From assembly GCA_944391515.1 (NCBI GenBank), contig CALXTW010000018.1, positions 1-36,834 on the forward strand: a stretch of 36,834 bases of DNA. The letters run 5' to 3'. The stretch's first letter is position 1. The number at the start of each line of letters is the position of its first letter. A program made the translations under genes and the position numbers. Origin of the DNA: an uncultured Alphaproteobacteria bacterium. GTDB taxonomy: Bacteria; Pseudomonadota; Alphaproteobacteria; RF32; CAG-239. Positions 8,040 to 16,409 of the stretch are shown one piece after another. A model generated the notes under the pieces. It was not told the DNA's origin. It ran no database searches and saw only the letters and a list, made by a program, of their open reading frames with translations.

Positions 8040-9446
8040 CTAAGCAAAGCTAAGCTGTCTGGCATCATAGTTAGCCAGTATTTTGGCAATAGTTCCTTCC
8101 AAATCTTCTTTTTGCCGCGATTCGATGAGCTCAATAATTTCAATTTCTTTTTTATCTAACCGACGATTAATTCCAATCGAGTCATAATACTGTTTACTCA
8201 AGGTAAAGAATTTTGCAGCTTGCAGGCTGTTTCCTTGCGCATAGTAGTATTGTGAAAGAATTTTTCTGGCATTAGCAACGAGTTGCGGCGAGAGTTCTTC
8301 ATCAGCCATATCCAAAACCTTATTATAAGCCCAAATTGCCTTTTGGTTATTTTCCAAAATGTGGTACATATCGGCTAATCTTCCCCAGGCAATCAGGTTT
8401 TGTGGAGCGAGTTCTACCGCCAACTCAAAAGAACCTGTTGCCAAGCTGACATCTGACAAGGCCGCAATCGAGCCAAAGGTTGAGGAATAATAAGACGTTT
8501 CCATAAAGATTTTGTCGCGTCTTTCGCCGACAGGCATGGTCGAAGCGGTTTCGATATTTTCATCCATCACCGCCTCCATAAGAGCCAATGCAAGCGAGGC
8601 ATCTCCCATTGCCAAATGATATAAAGCCTCATCTTCATCAGGCAGTTGCTTGGTCTGTTTTGCTTTTTTGAACTTTCCGCTCACGGCCAGAGCAATAAAA
8701 TCCTTAATGGCGGTAATGGTTTGCAAAATATCATCTTCGGAGTTTTCGCCTTGATTCCGAAACATGATTGTCTGAGCTATTTTGAGCTCATCCACGCCGC
8801 GCCCAATCATATCAATAATCAAGGCCACTAAATCGTTTAGAGATTTCTTGGTTTGTTGGTATTTGAGCAGAGCCGGATCGAGTTTTGCGTTATCATCGGC
8901 AAGGTCGATTTTTTTGCCTTTTTTCCAATCCAAATCAATCATATTGTTTTTGGTTTCTTTGTTTTCTTTTTCGGCAGATTTTTCTTCTTTGGGGCTTTCA
9001 TTTTCTTGCGGAAGCTCCTTTATTTCTGTTTTTTCCGCCTTGTCTTCAAAAACAAAACTATTATTTTCTTTTGAGAGGTTCAGCTCATTAGCTAATTCAC
9101 GTTCAAGCTCTCTTTCCTCGTTTTGCTCAGCGATTTCTTCTTCGTTATTTTCTTCTTCATCTGTATATTCGGTATATTCAAACCCATCTTCTTCCGTATC
9201 AGCTTTTTTGCTTTCGCTTTTGAAAAAAGCGATGATTGATTTGACATACAAAGAAATGATGAGCAACAAAAACAGTGCCACGGCAATAAGCATTAAGACA
9301 ATGGACGCCATACGCAAGGTATTAGTTCCGTCCCAATAGCTGGCCAAAAAGTCCAAAACCGAGTTTATGTCATGAGCGATAATGCTGAAATAATCTGAAG
9401 ATGTAATAGTTATTATCCGTTCAAGCATAATTTTACAAGGCACCAT
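8040..9446 (-). CDS. Membrane-anchored acidic TPR protein
   Basis: The 468-residue product has one strong transmembrane segment (about 47-70, MASIVLMLIAVALFLLLIISLYV). A long acidic low-complexity linker (about 80-165, many Glu) follows, then a helical C-terminal half (about 185-465) with TPR-like repeats, e.g. NLIAWGRLADMYHILENNQKAIWAYNKVL cut into helix pairs. The layout suggests a cytoplasmic protein-interaction platform tethered to the inner membrane. Alternative start at Met7. A second membrane-anchored TPR protein is encoded at 10411-11892. The gene diverges from the EEP-like gene (70 bp gap). Partner and pathway are unknown. Confidence 0.75.
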   Translation of the reverse strand: MVPCKIMLERIITITSSDYFSIIAHDINSVLDFLASYWDGTNTLRMASIVLMLIAVALFLLLIISLYVKSIIAFFKSESKKADTEEDGFEYTEYTDEEENNEEEIAEQNEERELERELANELNLSKENNSFVFEDKAEKTEIKELPQENESPKEEKSAEKENKETKNNMIDLDWKKGKKIDLADDNAKLDPALLKYQQTKKSLNDLVALIIDMIGRGVDELKIAQTIMFRNQGENSEDDILQTITAIKDFIALAVSGKFKKAKQTKQLPDEDEALYHLAMGDASLALALMEAVMDENIETASTMPVGERRDKIFMETSYYSSTFGSIAALSDVSLATGSFELAVELAPQNLIAWGRLADMYHILENNQKAIWAYNKVLDMADEELSPQLVANARKILSQYYYAQGNSLQAAKFFTLSKQYYDSIGINRRLDKKEIEIIELIESRQKEDLEGTIAKILANYDARQLSFA

Positions 9447-9516
9447 TTACAAATCAAAAATAAGAGATTAATATAACGACAAACAATAGGGAAACTTTAG
9501 CAGAAATAAATTAATA

Positions 9517-10431
9517 ATGGGTTACCTCAGCCAAAAAAAACACCACGAACGGATAAACATGTTGCTTAATGTCTCATTAGGCATCATCAGCATTACCACC
9601 ATTTTAGCTCTAATGGATAACACCACGGGCTTTAGCGCCTTTATCAATCAATGGCAGTTTCAAATATATGTTTATTTGCTGATAGTTTTTGTTTGCGCGT
9701 TGTTTAATAAATTTTTTCTGCAAACTTTTTTTGCTTTTTTATTGATAACGGTTAATTACACCCTTATTGCCACTAGTGCCAATTTATTTAACAGCAGTCA
9801 TAGCGACGGCACGGGACAATTGACGATTCTTTATCAAAACCATACCAAATCGGGTGCAGATTTAATGCGCCAAGCCGCTCACTCTCAGGCAGACATCGTT
9901 GCACTCAATCATGCGCAAACCAAAAATTTTGGTCTGGAGGCAGAACCTCAGTATCATTTATATAACGAAGACCAAGAGCAAGGTTTAAGTTTTATCATCA
10001 GTAAGTTTACACCGCTTCGTTCCGGCAAGTTGATTTTATCTGACAGATTCGTCGGTTCATATATGGAATTTTTGGAAGGTTCTCAGCCTTTGGTTCTTAT
10101 TAATATTGACTTTAGCGGAATTTCCAGAAAAGAAGAAAAAAGTGTTTATAAAAATTTGAGTAAATTTGTCGTCATGCAAGACAATCCGGTAGTCATTGTC
10201 GGTAATTTCGGCATGCCCGCTTGGTCAGATACATTCCAAAAGTTTTTGAACAAAACCGGACTAGAGGTCAAAAATCGCATTATCATGAGCGATGGCTCTG
10301 TCTGGTTTAATCCGTTCAGTGTTCCGAGCCTTAATGTTTTGGCTTATAAAAAATTCGGGGTTAAAGATGTGAGCTTCTTACCCAAGGAGAAGAACAACTT
10401 CCACCCATTGTTAATTGAGTTGAGCTTTTAG
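9517..10431 (+). CDS. Membrane protein with degenerate endonuclease/exonuclease/phosphatase (EEP) domain
   Basis: The 304-residue product has three N-terminal membrane helices (about 15-33, 48-62, 65-90), then an EEP-like domain, the architecture of YafD-type proteins. Landmarks can be followed but the metal- and phosphate-binding residues are altered. The QADIVALNHAQ strand has no Glu where the family has D-x2-x-LQE. VVIVGNFGMPAWSDTFQKFL replaces the GDFNxxPWS segment, with Asp to Asn and Asn to Gly. The C-terminal SDHxP becomes NNFHPLLIEL. Fold retention with loss of catalytic residues suggests a non-enzymatic role. The last 21 bp overlap the convergent TPR gene. No clear ribosome site is seen. 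Confidence 0.7.
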   Translation: MGYLSQKKHHERINMLLNVSLGIISITTILALMDNTTGFSAFINQWQFQIYVYLLIVFVCALFNKFFLQTFFAFLLITVNYTLIATSANLFNSSHSDGTGQLTILYQNHTKSGADLMRQAAHSQADIVALNHAQTKNFGLEAEPQYHLYNEDQEQGLSFIISKFTPLRSGKLILSDRFVGSYMEFLEGSQPLVLINIDFSGISRKEEKSVYKNLSKFVVMQDNPVVIVGNFGMPAWSDTFQKFLNKTGLEVKNRIIMSDGSVWFNPFSVPSLNVLAYKKFGVKDVSFLPKEKNNFHPLLIELSF

Positions 10432-11892
10432 TTTTTTGAGCTCTTTTTCCAATAAATCGGACATTTCTTTGTCGCCTAATTCAAGTGCTAAATCTTGAGC
10501 TGCTTGAATATGGTTTTTGGCTTGTTCGAGCTGACCGCTTCTCAGTTCCAAAAAACCGATATTTGCATAGTCGCAAGCTTGCCCGCTCAGGCGATTATTT
10601 TTTTGCTCTTGTTCGAGTGATTGTTGGAACAAACCTTTTGCGCGATGCAAATCACCTTTTTGCAAAAAGATAAGTCCCAACAAGCTGTATGCATTGGCAA
10701 TATGAAAACAAGAGGCTTCTTTTTTTGCTTGTTGGATAATATTTCTCAAAACGGATTCGGCATCTGCCATCAAATTTTGCGCATAAAGAGCCTCAGCCTG
10801 CAAATAAAGACAGTTTAGCCGAGCCGCAACATTTTCACCTTGTCTGTAAAGGCTTTCAGCCTCTTTTGCTTTTGCTAAAGATTTGTTGAAATTTTTTTGC
10901 GCAGCCCAAAAATAGCTAAACAACTCGGCATTAAGAGCTTTACCGGCGTATTTGGGCGATTCCTTAAATATTTTTTGAGCCTCAACAAGGGAACGCTTTG
11001 CTTTTGTAAAATTTTTGTTCAACAAATGCAGTAATCCGATTTGGTTAAGAATTTCAGCCATATCTTCCGTTGCCTGAGCGTTTGCCAGCAAAATTTTAGC
11101 TTCTTCAAAATATTCTTCGGCCACATCAAAATGCTCTCCGGCGGTATTTTGCATGCCCAAATTTGCCAAAGCCAAGGCTTTTCCTTGTGGCAAATGAAGT
11201 GTATCAAAAATTTTACCGGCACTTCGGAACATTAATTCGGCCACATCATCAACAAAAGACACACGGTAAATTGTCCCAAGCAGCAAATAGGTTTTGGCAA
11301 GTAAAAAGGAAGCCCGAGATTTAATAAAATATTTTTCGGCTTTAACGCAAGATTGAGAGGCAGCAAGCAAATCCCCCTCTTGCAAGCAAAAATGCGTTTG
11401 CGCGTAATAATAAATTCCGCATGCAAAAGGGGAGCATTTTTTCAAATTTATATTTTCCAAAATCGCCCAAGCTTTTGCAAATTGATTTTGTGCCAGATAG
11501 AGAGCTGCCAATAAGGCTTTTGCTTCAGTGCTTTGCGGAAAGAGGCTTAAGAATTTTTCTAAGACTAAACGTGCTTGATGTTGGTTAAAATGGGCTTTGA
11601 GCGCCAAAGAGAGCAAGGTTTTGTGCTTTTTTAGTAAATACTTTTCGCTTAAAGAATATTTTCCTTCACATAAAGCCAGAAGGGCAGGTTTGTTCTTAAT
11701 AAGGATTTTAATTGCCTGATACAAAAAAGGCTCGGCAAAAAACACTTCCAAATTAGAAAACTTAGCTTTTTTCCAAATAGCTTTTTGCACGAGTTTAAAA
11801 AAATGGTCATATTTCAAGCATTTCCAAAAAAGCCCCACCCAGAGCAAAGACGCTAAAATCAAAAAAATTATGATAAATTCTAAAAACGACAT
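10411..11892 (-). CDS. Membrane-anchored TPR-repeat protein
   Basis: An N-terminal transmembrane helix (about 3-25, FLEFIIIFLILASLLWVGLFW) precedes a large alpha-solenoid of about 10-12 TPR-like units. Clear examples are GKALALANLGMQNTAGEHFDVAEEYFEEA and SCFHIANAYSLLGLIFLQKGD when split into helix pairs, with a final LERELKKL-type helix near the end. Total 493 residues from ATG 11892; a TTG one codon earlier is less likely. The solenoid would face the cytoplasm or periplasm depending on orientation, which I cannot decide. Diverges from the Lon-like protease gene. Function unknown beyond protein-protein interaction. Confidence 0.78.
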   Translation of the reverse strand: MSFLEFIIIFLILASLLWVGLFWKCLKYDHFFKLVQKAIWKKAKFSNLEVFFAEPFLYQAIKILIKNKPALLALCEGKYSLSEKYLLKKHKTLLSLALKAHFNQHQARLVLEKFLSLFPQSTEAKALLAALYLAQNQFAKAWAILENINLKKCSPFACGIYYYAQTHFCLQEGDLLAASQSCVKAEKYFIKSRASFLLAKTYLLLGTIYRVSFVDDVAELMFRSAGKIFDTLHLPQGKALALANLGMQNTAGEHFDVAEEYFEEAKILLANAQATEDMAEILNQIGLLHLLNKNFTKAKRSLVEAQKIFKESPKYAGKALNAELFSYFWAAQKNFNKSLAKAKEAESLYRQGENVAARLNCLYLQAEALYAQNLMADAESVLRNIIQQAKKEASCFHIANAYSLLGLIFLQKGDLHRAKGLFQQSLEQEQKNNRLSGQACDYANIGFLELRSGQLEQAKNHIQAAQDLALELGDKEMSDLLEKELKKLKAQLN

Positions 11893-11976
11893 CAAAATCT
11901 TTACGCTAAATTAGTTATTTTCGAGTTATGTTGAGGATAGTATTTCTAAAATTATATGTATAGGGATTTTTTCAAA

Positions 11977-14409
11977 ATGACAATCTCGAAATTAAGCAGA
12001 GACGATCTTTATCGGGTATGTGACCCAAAAAAGTTCAGTTTTACCAGCACGGCCGACTTGGAAGAAAGACTTTCAGCTTTAGGTCAAGACCGAGCCATCA
12101 GTGCGGTTGAATTAGGTATCAACATCAAATCCAAAGGCTACAACTTGTTTTGCTTAGGGCCTGAAGGCACGGGCAAAACCAGCTTAGTTAAAAGAATATT
12201 GGAAAAAGAGGCCAAGAGCCGACCGACACCTGATGATTGGGCTTATGTTTACAATTTTGAAGAACCCTATCGTCCGAAGGCAATCAATTTTCCGGCAGGC
12301 GAGGCCACGGAATTTGCCAAAGATATTGATAAATTAATTGAGGAACTAAACACCTCTATCGGCGCAATTTTGGACAGTGAAGAATACAAAGCCGCCGAAA
12401 ACATCATCAAAGAAAAATACAAGCAAAAGAAGGAAGAATATGTCCGTATTTTGCAAAAGAAAGCCAAAGGTAAAAGCGTATCTTTGCTACATATGCCGGT
12501 TGGCTTGGTTGTTGCTCCGGTCAAAAACGGTGAGGTGTTAAGCCCTGATGCCTTTGATGAACTGCCTGAAGAAGAGAAAAAGTCATTAATTGAAGACTTA
12601 AACTATATGCAGGCCGAAATTGAGAACACGGCACAAGACCTCCCCAACTGGGAAGAAAAACAACGCAAAGAATCTCAACAACTGCGTGAGAAGTTTATCA
12701 AAGCTGCGGTAAAAAATCCGGTTGATGAGCTCCGTCATAAATATAAAGCTCACAAAGGAGCTGTTGAGTTCTTGAAAAATGTTCAAAAACACATCGTTGA
12801 TAATATTGATGAATTTTTGCCGGCCCAAGAACAAGCTCAAGCAGGTTCCGGAGAGGACGACCCATTATCTGCACTTTTGAACCGTATGAACAAGTCAGAT
12901 GATGACAAGTTCGCCAAATTAAAAGTAAACGTCATTGTCAAAAACGAGAAAGATTCCGGCGCTCCGATAATCTTGCTTGACCACCCGACCCAAGCCAATT
13001 TGGTGGGCAGAGTAGAGAGAATACAACAATATGGTGCCCTGGTAACAGACTTTACCTTGATTAAAGCCGGCGCTTTGCATCGTGCCAATGGTGGTTTCTT
13101 GTTAATGGATGCAAGAAAGTTGTTACTCCAACCCTATTCTTGGGATTCGTTGAAACGCGCCCTTTCTTCCAAAACGGTTAAAATAGAAACCCCGAGTGAT
13201 GAAAGCTGTTTCACCACAATTTCGCTTGACCCATGCCCGATTCCTTTAGATGTCAAAGTCATTTTGACCGGTGATGAAGAATTATACGAAGTCTTGAGCG
13301 AACGCGACCCTGACTTTAGAGATTATTTCAAGGTAGAGGCTGACTTTGGCGTCTTGATGGATAGAACTTACGACAACGAGATTGAATATGCCAAATTGAT
13401 AGGCTCTCTTTCAAAGAAGAAAAAAATCCGTTCTCTGAATAAGCAAGCTGTTGCCAGAGTAATCGAATATTCTTCACGCTTGGCAGAGGATTCAGAGAAA
13501 TTAACCGCGCATATTGCCTCAATCGGCGACTTATTGCGTGAGGCTGACTATTGGGCGCGCAAGTCCAAAGCCAACCAAATCGGCAAAAACCATATTGAGC
13601 AAGCAATATCTGAACAAATCTATCGCAGCGACCGTATCAAACAAGCCATGCTTGAGCAAATTGATAAAGGCACGATATTAATCGATGTTGAGGGCAAAAA
13701 AGTCGGTCAAATAAACGGCTTGGTCGTTTATAATTTCTCAAGTATGTCCTTTGGTAAACCTTCTCGCATCACGGCACAAGTTCGTTTAGGTAAAGGCGAG
13801 TTTATCAATATCGAACGCGAAGTCGAAATGAGCGGTCCGATACATAATAAGGGCGTATTGATACTGTCATCTTTGATAGCCAACCGCTTTGCCAAAGAAT
13901 CTCCGTTGTCATTGTCGGCCTCAATTGTGTTTGAGCAATCATACGGCGGAGTTGACGGCGATAGTGCTTCTTCAACCGAATATTATTGCTTGCTGTCGGC
14001 AATTTCCAATATTCCGATAAAACAAAACATTGCGGTTACGGGCTCAATCAACCAGTTTGGCGAGATTCAACCAATCGGCGGTGCTAATGAAAAGATTGAA
14101 GGCTTCTTTGATGTCTGCAATCATCGAGGCCTAACCGGTGACCAAGGTGTTATTATCCCTCGCACCAACGTCAGTAGCCTGATGTTGAGAGAAGATGTGC
14201 TTCAGGCGGTGGATGAAGGAAAATTCCATATTTGGGCAGTTGATACGGTTGATGACGGAATAGAGATATTAACCGGCATTCCGGCAGGCAAGCCCAATAA
14301 GCATGGCGAATTTCCGAAAGGCACGGTTAACTATGAGGTTAGCAAAGGCTTAGAGCATTACTATAAATGCTATGTCAAATACGCCAAAGAAACGCATGGT
14401 TGCCTATAA
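11977..14409 (+). CDS. LonB/YcbZ-like ATP-dependent serine protease (S16 family)
   Basis: This is the AAA + Lon-protease family of about 800 residues, distinct from classical LonA. Numbering is from the upstream in-frame ATG (11956). It has Walker A GPEGTGKT at 68-75, then a long helical insertion (about 130-290). The GALHRANGGFLLMDARKLL segment forms the Walker-B region. The proteolytic domain has catalytic Ser670 in GVDGDSAS and Lys713 in GGANEKIEG, spaced 43 residues as in Lon. I prefer the ATG at 11977 (product MTISKLSR...), because TAGGGAT sits upstream at suitable distance and the family begins there. Role: degradation of damaged or regulatory proteins, substrate unknown. It is followed by a strong terminator and is probably monocistronic. 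Confidence 0.92.
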   Translation: MTISKLSRDDLYRVCDPKKFSFTSTADLEERLSALGQDRAISAVELGINIKSKGYNLFCLGPEGTGKTSLVKRILEKEAKSRPTPDDWAYVYNFEEPYRPKAINFPAGEATEFAKDIDKLIEELNTSIGAILDSEEYKAAENIIKEKYKQKKEEYVRILQKKAKGKSVSLLHMPVGLVVAPVKNGEVLSPDAFDELPEEEKKSLIEDLNYMQAEIENTAQDLPNWEEKQRKESQQLREKFIKAAVKNPVDELRHKYKAHKGAVEFLKNVQKHIVDNIDEFLPAQEQAQAGSGEDDPLSALLNRMNKSDDDKFAKLKVNVIVKNEKDSGAPIILLDHPTQANLVGRVERIQQYGALVTDFTLIKAGALHRANGGFLLMDARKLLLQPYSWDSLKRALSSKTVKIETPSDESCFTTISLDPCPIPLDVKVILTGDEELYEVLSERDPDFRDYFKVEADFGVLMDRTYDNEIEYAKLIGSLSKKKKIRSLNKQAVARVIEYSSRLAEDSEKLTAHIASIGDLLREADYWARKSKANQIGKNHIEQAISEQIYRSDRIKQAMLEQIDKGTILIDVEGKKVGQINGLVVYNFSSMSFGKPSRITAQVRLGKGEFINIEREVEMSGPIHNKGVLILSSLIANRFAKESPLSLSASIVFEQSYGGVDGDSASSTEYYCLLSAISNIPIKQNIAVTGSINQFGEIQPIGGANEKIEGFFDVCNHRGLTGDQGVIIPRTNVSSLMLREDVLQAVDEGKFHIWAVDTVDDGIEILTGIPAGKPNKHGEFPKGTVNYEVSKGLEHYYKCYVKYAKETHGCL

Positions 14410-14415
14410 AGACAC

Positions 14416-14452
14416 AAAACTCCTCTTTGCAAAAACAAAGGGGAGTTTTTTT
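14416..14452. terminator. Bidirectional terminator between the Lon-like and lipoprotein genes
   Basis: Arms 14416-14429 and 14436-14449 pair over 14 bp with one mismatch (a wobble on one strand), loop of 6. A T run follows on the plus strand and an A run precedes, so it can serve both convergent genes. Confidence 0.85.
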
Positions 14453-14453
14453 A

Positions 14454-14855
14454 TCACATTAACTTTTTGCCTTCTTTTTTGAGCTCTTGTGAGCCTTGAG
14501 GGTCAAATTGGTAGTAATAAATCATTTCTCTTTGATTGATTCGGTTAGCATCAATTGCCGCTTCAGGCACGCCCCAAAGAATGGAAAACGGCCAGGTAAT
14601 AAGATTTAATCCGCCATAAAGCCAGTGAGAGCTATCAGCCCCGTTTCCGGTTGCCAAATAGAAATTTCCGCCCCCCGGTAAAATGTTGAGCGCACCGGCG
14701 GCAACAGGGTTTGCCGGACGAACGAAACTTCCGGCCGGTTTTTCAATCGTCACGCCTTGGCTTTCCAAATAGCGAATATTAATTTCTTCTTGTCGGGAGA
14801 GATTAGTGCAACCGCAAAGCAAAAATAGAAAGATAAAAGATATTTTTTTGAGCAT
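14454..14855 (-). CDS. Small lipoprotein of unknown function
   Basis: The 133-residue product has a lipoprotein signal: MLKKISFIFLFLLCGCTN with the lipobox LCGC, so Cys16 would be lipidated. The mature protein holds a glycine/tryptophan-rich segment (ALNILPGGGNFYLATGNG ... GGLNLITWPFSILWGVPEAA), suggesting a membrane-embedded hairpin. I recall similar small lipoproteins in Proteobacteria but no function. A GGAGA site precedes the ATG. A structured RNA with its own terminator lies directly upstream, and a TATAAT-like element (14876-14881) overlaps that terminator's T tract and could drive this gene. It is therefore unclear whether the RNA is its leader. Confidence 0.78.
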   Translation of the reverse strand: MLKKISFIFLFLLCGCTNLSRQEEINIRYLESQGVTIEKPAGSFVRPANPVAAGALNILPGGGNFYLATGNGADSSHWLYGGLNLITWPFSILWGVPEAAIDANRINQREMIYYYQFDPQGSQELKKEGKKLM

Positions 14856-14882
14856 GATTTCTTTTCTCCAAGGATATTATAT

Positions 14883-14911
14883 AAAAAAAGACCACCTCAG
14901 AGCAGGTGGTC
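14883..14911 (-). terminator. Intrinsic terminator of the structured RNA
   Basis: A perfect 8-bp stem (14890-14897 with 14904-14911), loop of 6, is followed on the minus strand by seven T residues. No T run exists on the plus side, so it works only on the minus strand. Confidence 0.88.
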
Positions 14912-15135
14912 GGAGAGTTCGAAAATCACTCGCAATAAGTTGACTCTTTTAGCCTTTAGGAAAACCCTTGGACATACGCTAAAAGCTCCCCGACCCTAAG
15001 TCGGGGATATAATTACTAAAAGCCGAAATTCGACTTTGAGCTTACGATGTTATATCCCAACACCGTATTGCGAGAAGAGCTTTCGACAGCTCCGCACCGA
15101 GTGCTAAGCAAAATGAGCCCCCTCACTTTGCCATA
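14883..15135 (-). ncRNA. Candidate structured non-coding RNA, about 250 nt, family not recognised
   Basis: The stretch has no ORF of note and is full of nested pairing. A long-range stem joins 14929-14937 with 15066-15074 (9 bp). Inside are a multi-branch set: 14946-14953/14978-14985 (8 bp), 14988-14993/15001-15006 (6 bp, GC), 15004-15012/15050-15058 (9 bp, sharing three bases with the previous stem), and 15019-15025/15031-15037 (7 bp, one G-U wobble only if read on the minus strand). It ends in a strong minus-strand terminator and starts behind a good promoter. I find no match to my memory of RNase P, 6S, 4.5S or common riboswitches, and no tmRNA tag. It is either a stand-alone sRNA or a leader of the lipoprotein gene 28 bp downstream. 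Confidence 0.65.
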
Positions 15136-15141
15136 CACCAA

Positions 15142-15169
15142 AGTATAAAGATTATTTTGCTAAAATCAA
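15142..15169 (-). promoter_or_regulatory. Promoter of the structured RNA
   Basis: On the minus strand TTGATT (15164-15169) and TATACT (15142-15147) are spaced 16 bp. The predicted start near 15135 gives a transcript of about 250 nt ending at the terminator at 14883. Confidence 0.6.
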
Positions 15170-15214
15170 TTTTTATTTGATTAAAAAAAACAAATTGCCT
15201 GATTCAAAATTGTT

Positions 15215-15298
15215 AATTACAAATTTTTCAAAATCCCAAACCCAAGGGCAGAAATCAATACACATACCACAAAGTAAATATTTGGATGTTTGAGCAAA
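15215..15298. repeat. Copy 1 of an 84-bp near-identical repeat (with 15832-15915)
   Basis: 79 of 84 bases match the copy at 15832-15915 and all five differences are transitions. Both copies encode the C-terminal LKHPNIYF...LGFGILKNL segment of the two neighbouring membrane paralogues, while the rest of the genes has diverged. Confidence 0.85.
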
Positions 15299-15708
15299 TA
15301 CCAACCTTGTGTTAAATCTTTTTTTGAACATTGAGGTTTAAGGCTATAATAAATTATTATCCCCATCAAAACCATCATTACAATGGCAACACCTATATTG
15401 TAAACTTTAAGCGATACAAAATCAGTACTAATCATAAAGGCAAAACATAAGGTAAGCAAAACAACCGATAAATTTCCGGTTTGGCATAAATCATAACTTC
15501 TTTTTTTGATGAGAGCTAAAGAAGAATAAAATATAATCAGCAAGGTTATATATTTTAGAAAATAATATTCCGTATGATATACAATATTACCAATTTCTAA
15601 AAAGAATAAGGACGCCAGAAAAAAGTCAGCACCTTGAATCGTTCCTCGGAAAGAAAAAAGGAACCGAAATAAAGCAAATATTATTTTTTTTAAATTGATT
15701 TTACTCAT
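15217..15708 (-). CDS. DUF805-like small membrane protein, paralogue 1
   Basis: The 163-residue protein has four to five hydrophobic segments. The FRGTIQGADFFLASLFF start and the central ALIKKRSYDLCQTGNL stretch recall DUF805 (FxGRxxRxxFW ... RRxHDxGxSGW), though weakly. It ends KHPNIYFVVCVLISALGFGILKNL split over two elements, nearly identical to the tail of the next gene upstream (15834-16364). The ribosome site is weak. Two hairpins (15729-15764 and 15775-15798) lie between the paralogues. Function unknown. Confidence 0.75.
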   Translation of the reverse strand: MSKINLKKIIFALFRFLFSFRGTIQGADFFLASLFFLEIGNIVYHTEYYFLKYITLLIIFYSSLALIKKRSYDLCQTGNLSVVLLTLCFAFMISTDFVSLKVYNIGVAIVMMVLMGIIIYYSLKPQCSKKDLTQGWYLLKHPNIYFVVCVLISALGFGILKNL

Positions 15709-15728
15709 TTTCTAAATTTCTTGCCCAC

Positions 15729-15798
15729 CAAAATAGGAATTTAGGATATAAATTTCCTATTTTGATGTCAAGATTGAAAAGATTACTTAATCTTTTCA
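15729..15798. terminator. Two adjacent hairpins between the membrane paralogues
   Basis: Hairpin 1 pairs 15729-15743 with 15749-15764 (one bulge). Hairpin 2 pairs 15775-15784 with 15789-15798 (10 bp perfect, 4-nt loop). Both are AT-rich. Hairpin 2 could stop transcription from the upstream paralogue on the minus strand; no clean T run follows, so confidence is limited. Confidence 0.45.
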
Positions 15799-15831
15799 GA
15801 TTTCAAAATATTTCTTGTTTTACCACTAGTG

Positions 15832-15915
15832 AATTACAAATTTTTCAAAATCCCAAATCCAAGGGCAGAAATCAATACACATATCGCAAAGTAAATATTT
15901 GGGTGCTTGAGCAAA
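15832..15915. repeat. Copy 2 of the 84-bp near-identical repeat (with 15215-15298)
   Basis: Same orientation and same reading frame as copy 1, offset by 617 bp. It overlaps the 3' end of the second paralogue. Confidence 0.85.
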
Positions 15916-16364
15916 GGGCTGATTAATTCAGGATTTTTCTCCTTTTTCCCCGGCATAAATTGCAAAAACAAAAGCACTAAGATATACAAACCAATAACGA
16001 CACCAAAACTTCTTTCAATATAAAAATTTACCGGTAGGTTAATGCTTTTCATCGTTTGTAAATATATGTTCATCGGGTCAGCTAATGAAAATATTAAAAT
16101 AAAGAATGTCCCTTTCATATTTAAATCACGGCTTCTTTTTTGTATTACAGCAATTTTAGCATAAAAAACAATCGCCAAAGAGATAAGAGAGATTAAAAAA
16201 ATATCTAAAGCTAACAAATATTTCAGAAAAAAATTAAGCGTCATTATCGCGCCAAAAAACTGAAGACGATTAAAAAATCCATTAAAAGAAAAATAAAAGC
16301 TAAGAGGACTCTCCCCCCAAATATCATTATTAACGGAATTTATGATTTTAGAAATTTTAGTCAT
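15834..16364 (-). CDS. DUF805-like small membrane protein, paralogue 2
   Basis: The 176-residue protein has about four membrane segments. FNGFFNRLQFFGAIMTLNFF and AKIAVIQKRSRDLNMKGTFF are the DUF805-like segments, clearer here than in the paralogue. The C-terminal KHPNIYFAICVLISALGFGILKNL (two overlapping parts) matches the paralogue almost exactly. A GAAAGA sequence lies upstream of the ATG. Function unknown; likely inner membrane. Confidence 0.75.
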   Translation of the reverse strand: MTKISKIINSVNNDIWGESPLSFYFSFNGFFNRLQFFGAIMTLNFFLKYLLALDIFLISLISLAIVFYAKIAVIQKRSRDLNMKGTFFILIFSLADPMNIYLQTMKSINLPVNFYIERSFGVVIGLYILVLLFLQFMPGKKEKNPELISPLLKHPNIYFAICVLISALGFGILKNL

Positions 16365-16409
16365 AGATATTCTTTCAGATAATTTAGCTTTAGACGATTA
16401 AAATACATC

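Noticed and set aside
8782..9339. A 185-aa Ser/Phe-rich reading frame opposite the acidic TPR gene.
   Set aside because: It mirrors the Glu/Lys-rich linker of the real gene on the other strand; no start signal and composition typical of a shadow frame.
15102..15119. Similarity between the GCTAAGCAAAATGA stretch in the structured-RNA gene and GCTAAGCAAAAATGA at 36632-36646.
   Set aside because: Only about 14-15 bases with one indel in an AT-rich genome and no extended match on either side; probably chance.
14883..15135. Structured RNA as tmRNA, 6S RNA or RNase P RNA.
   Set aside because: No SsrA tag reading frame, no GAGGAAAGUC or ACAGAA RNase P elements, and no simple long hairpin with central bubble as in 6S.
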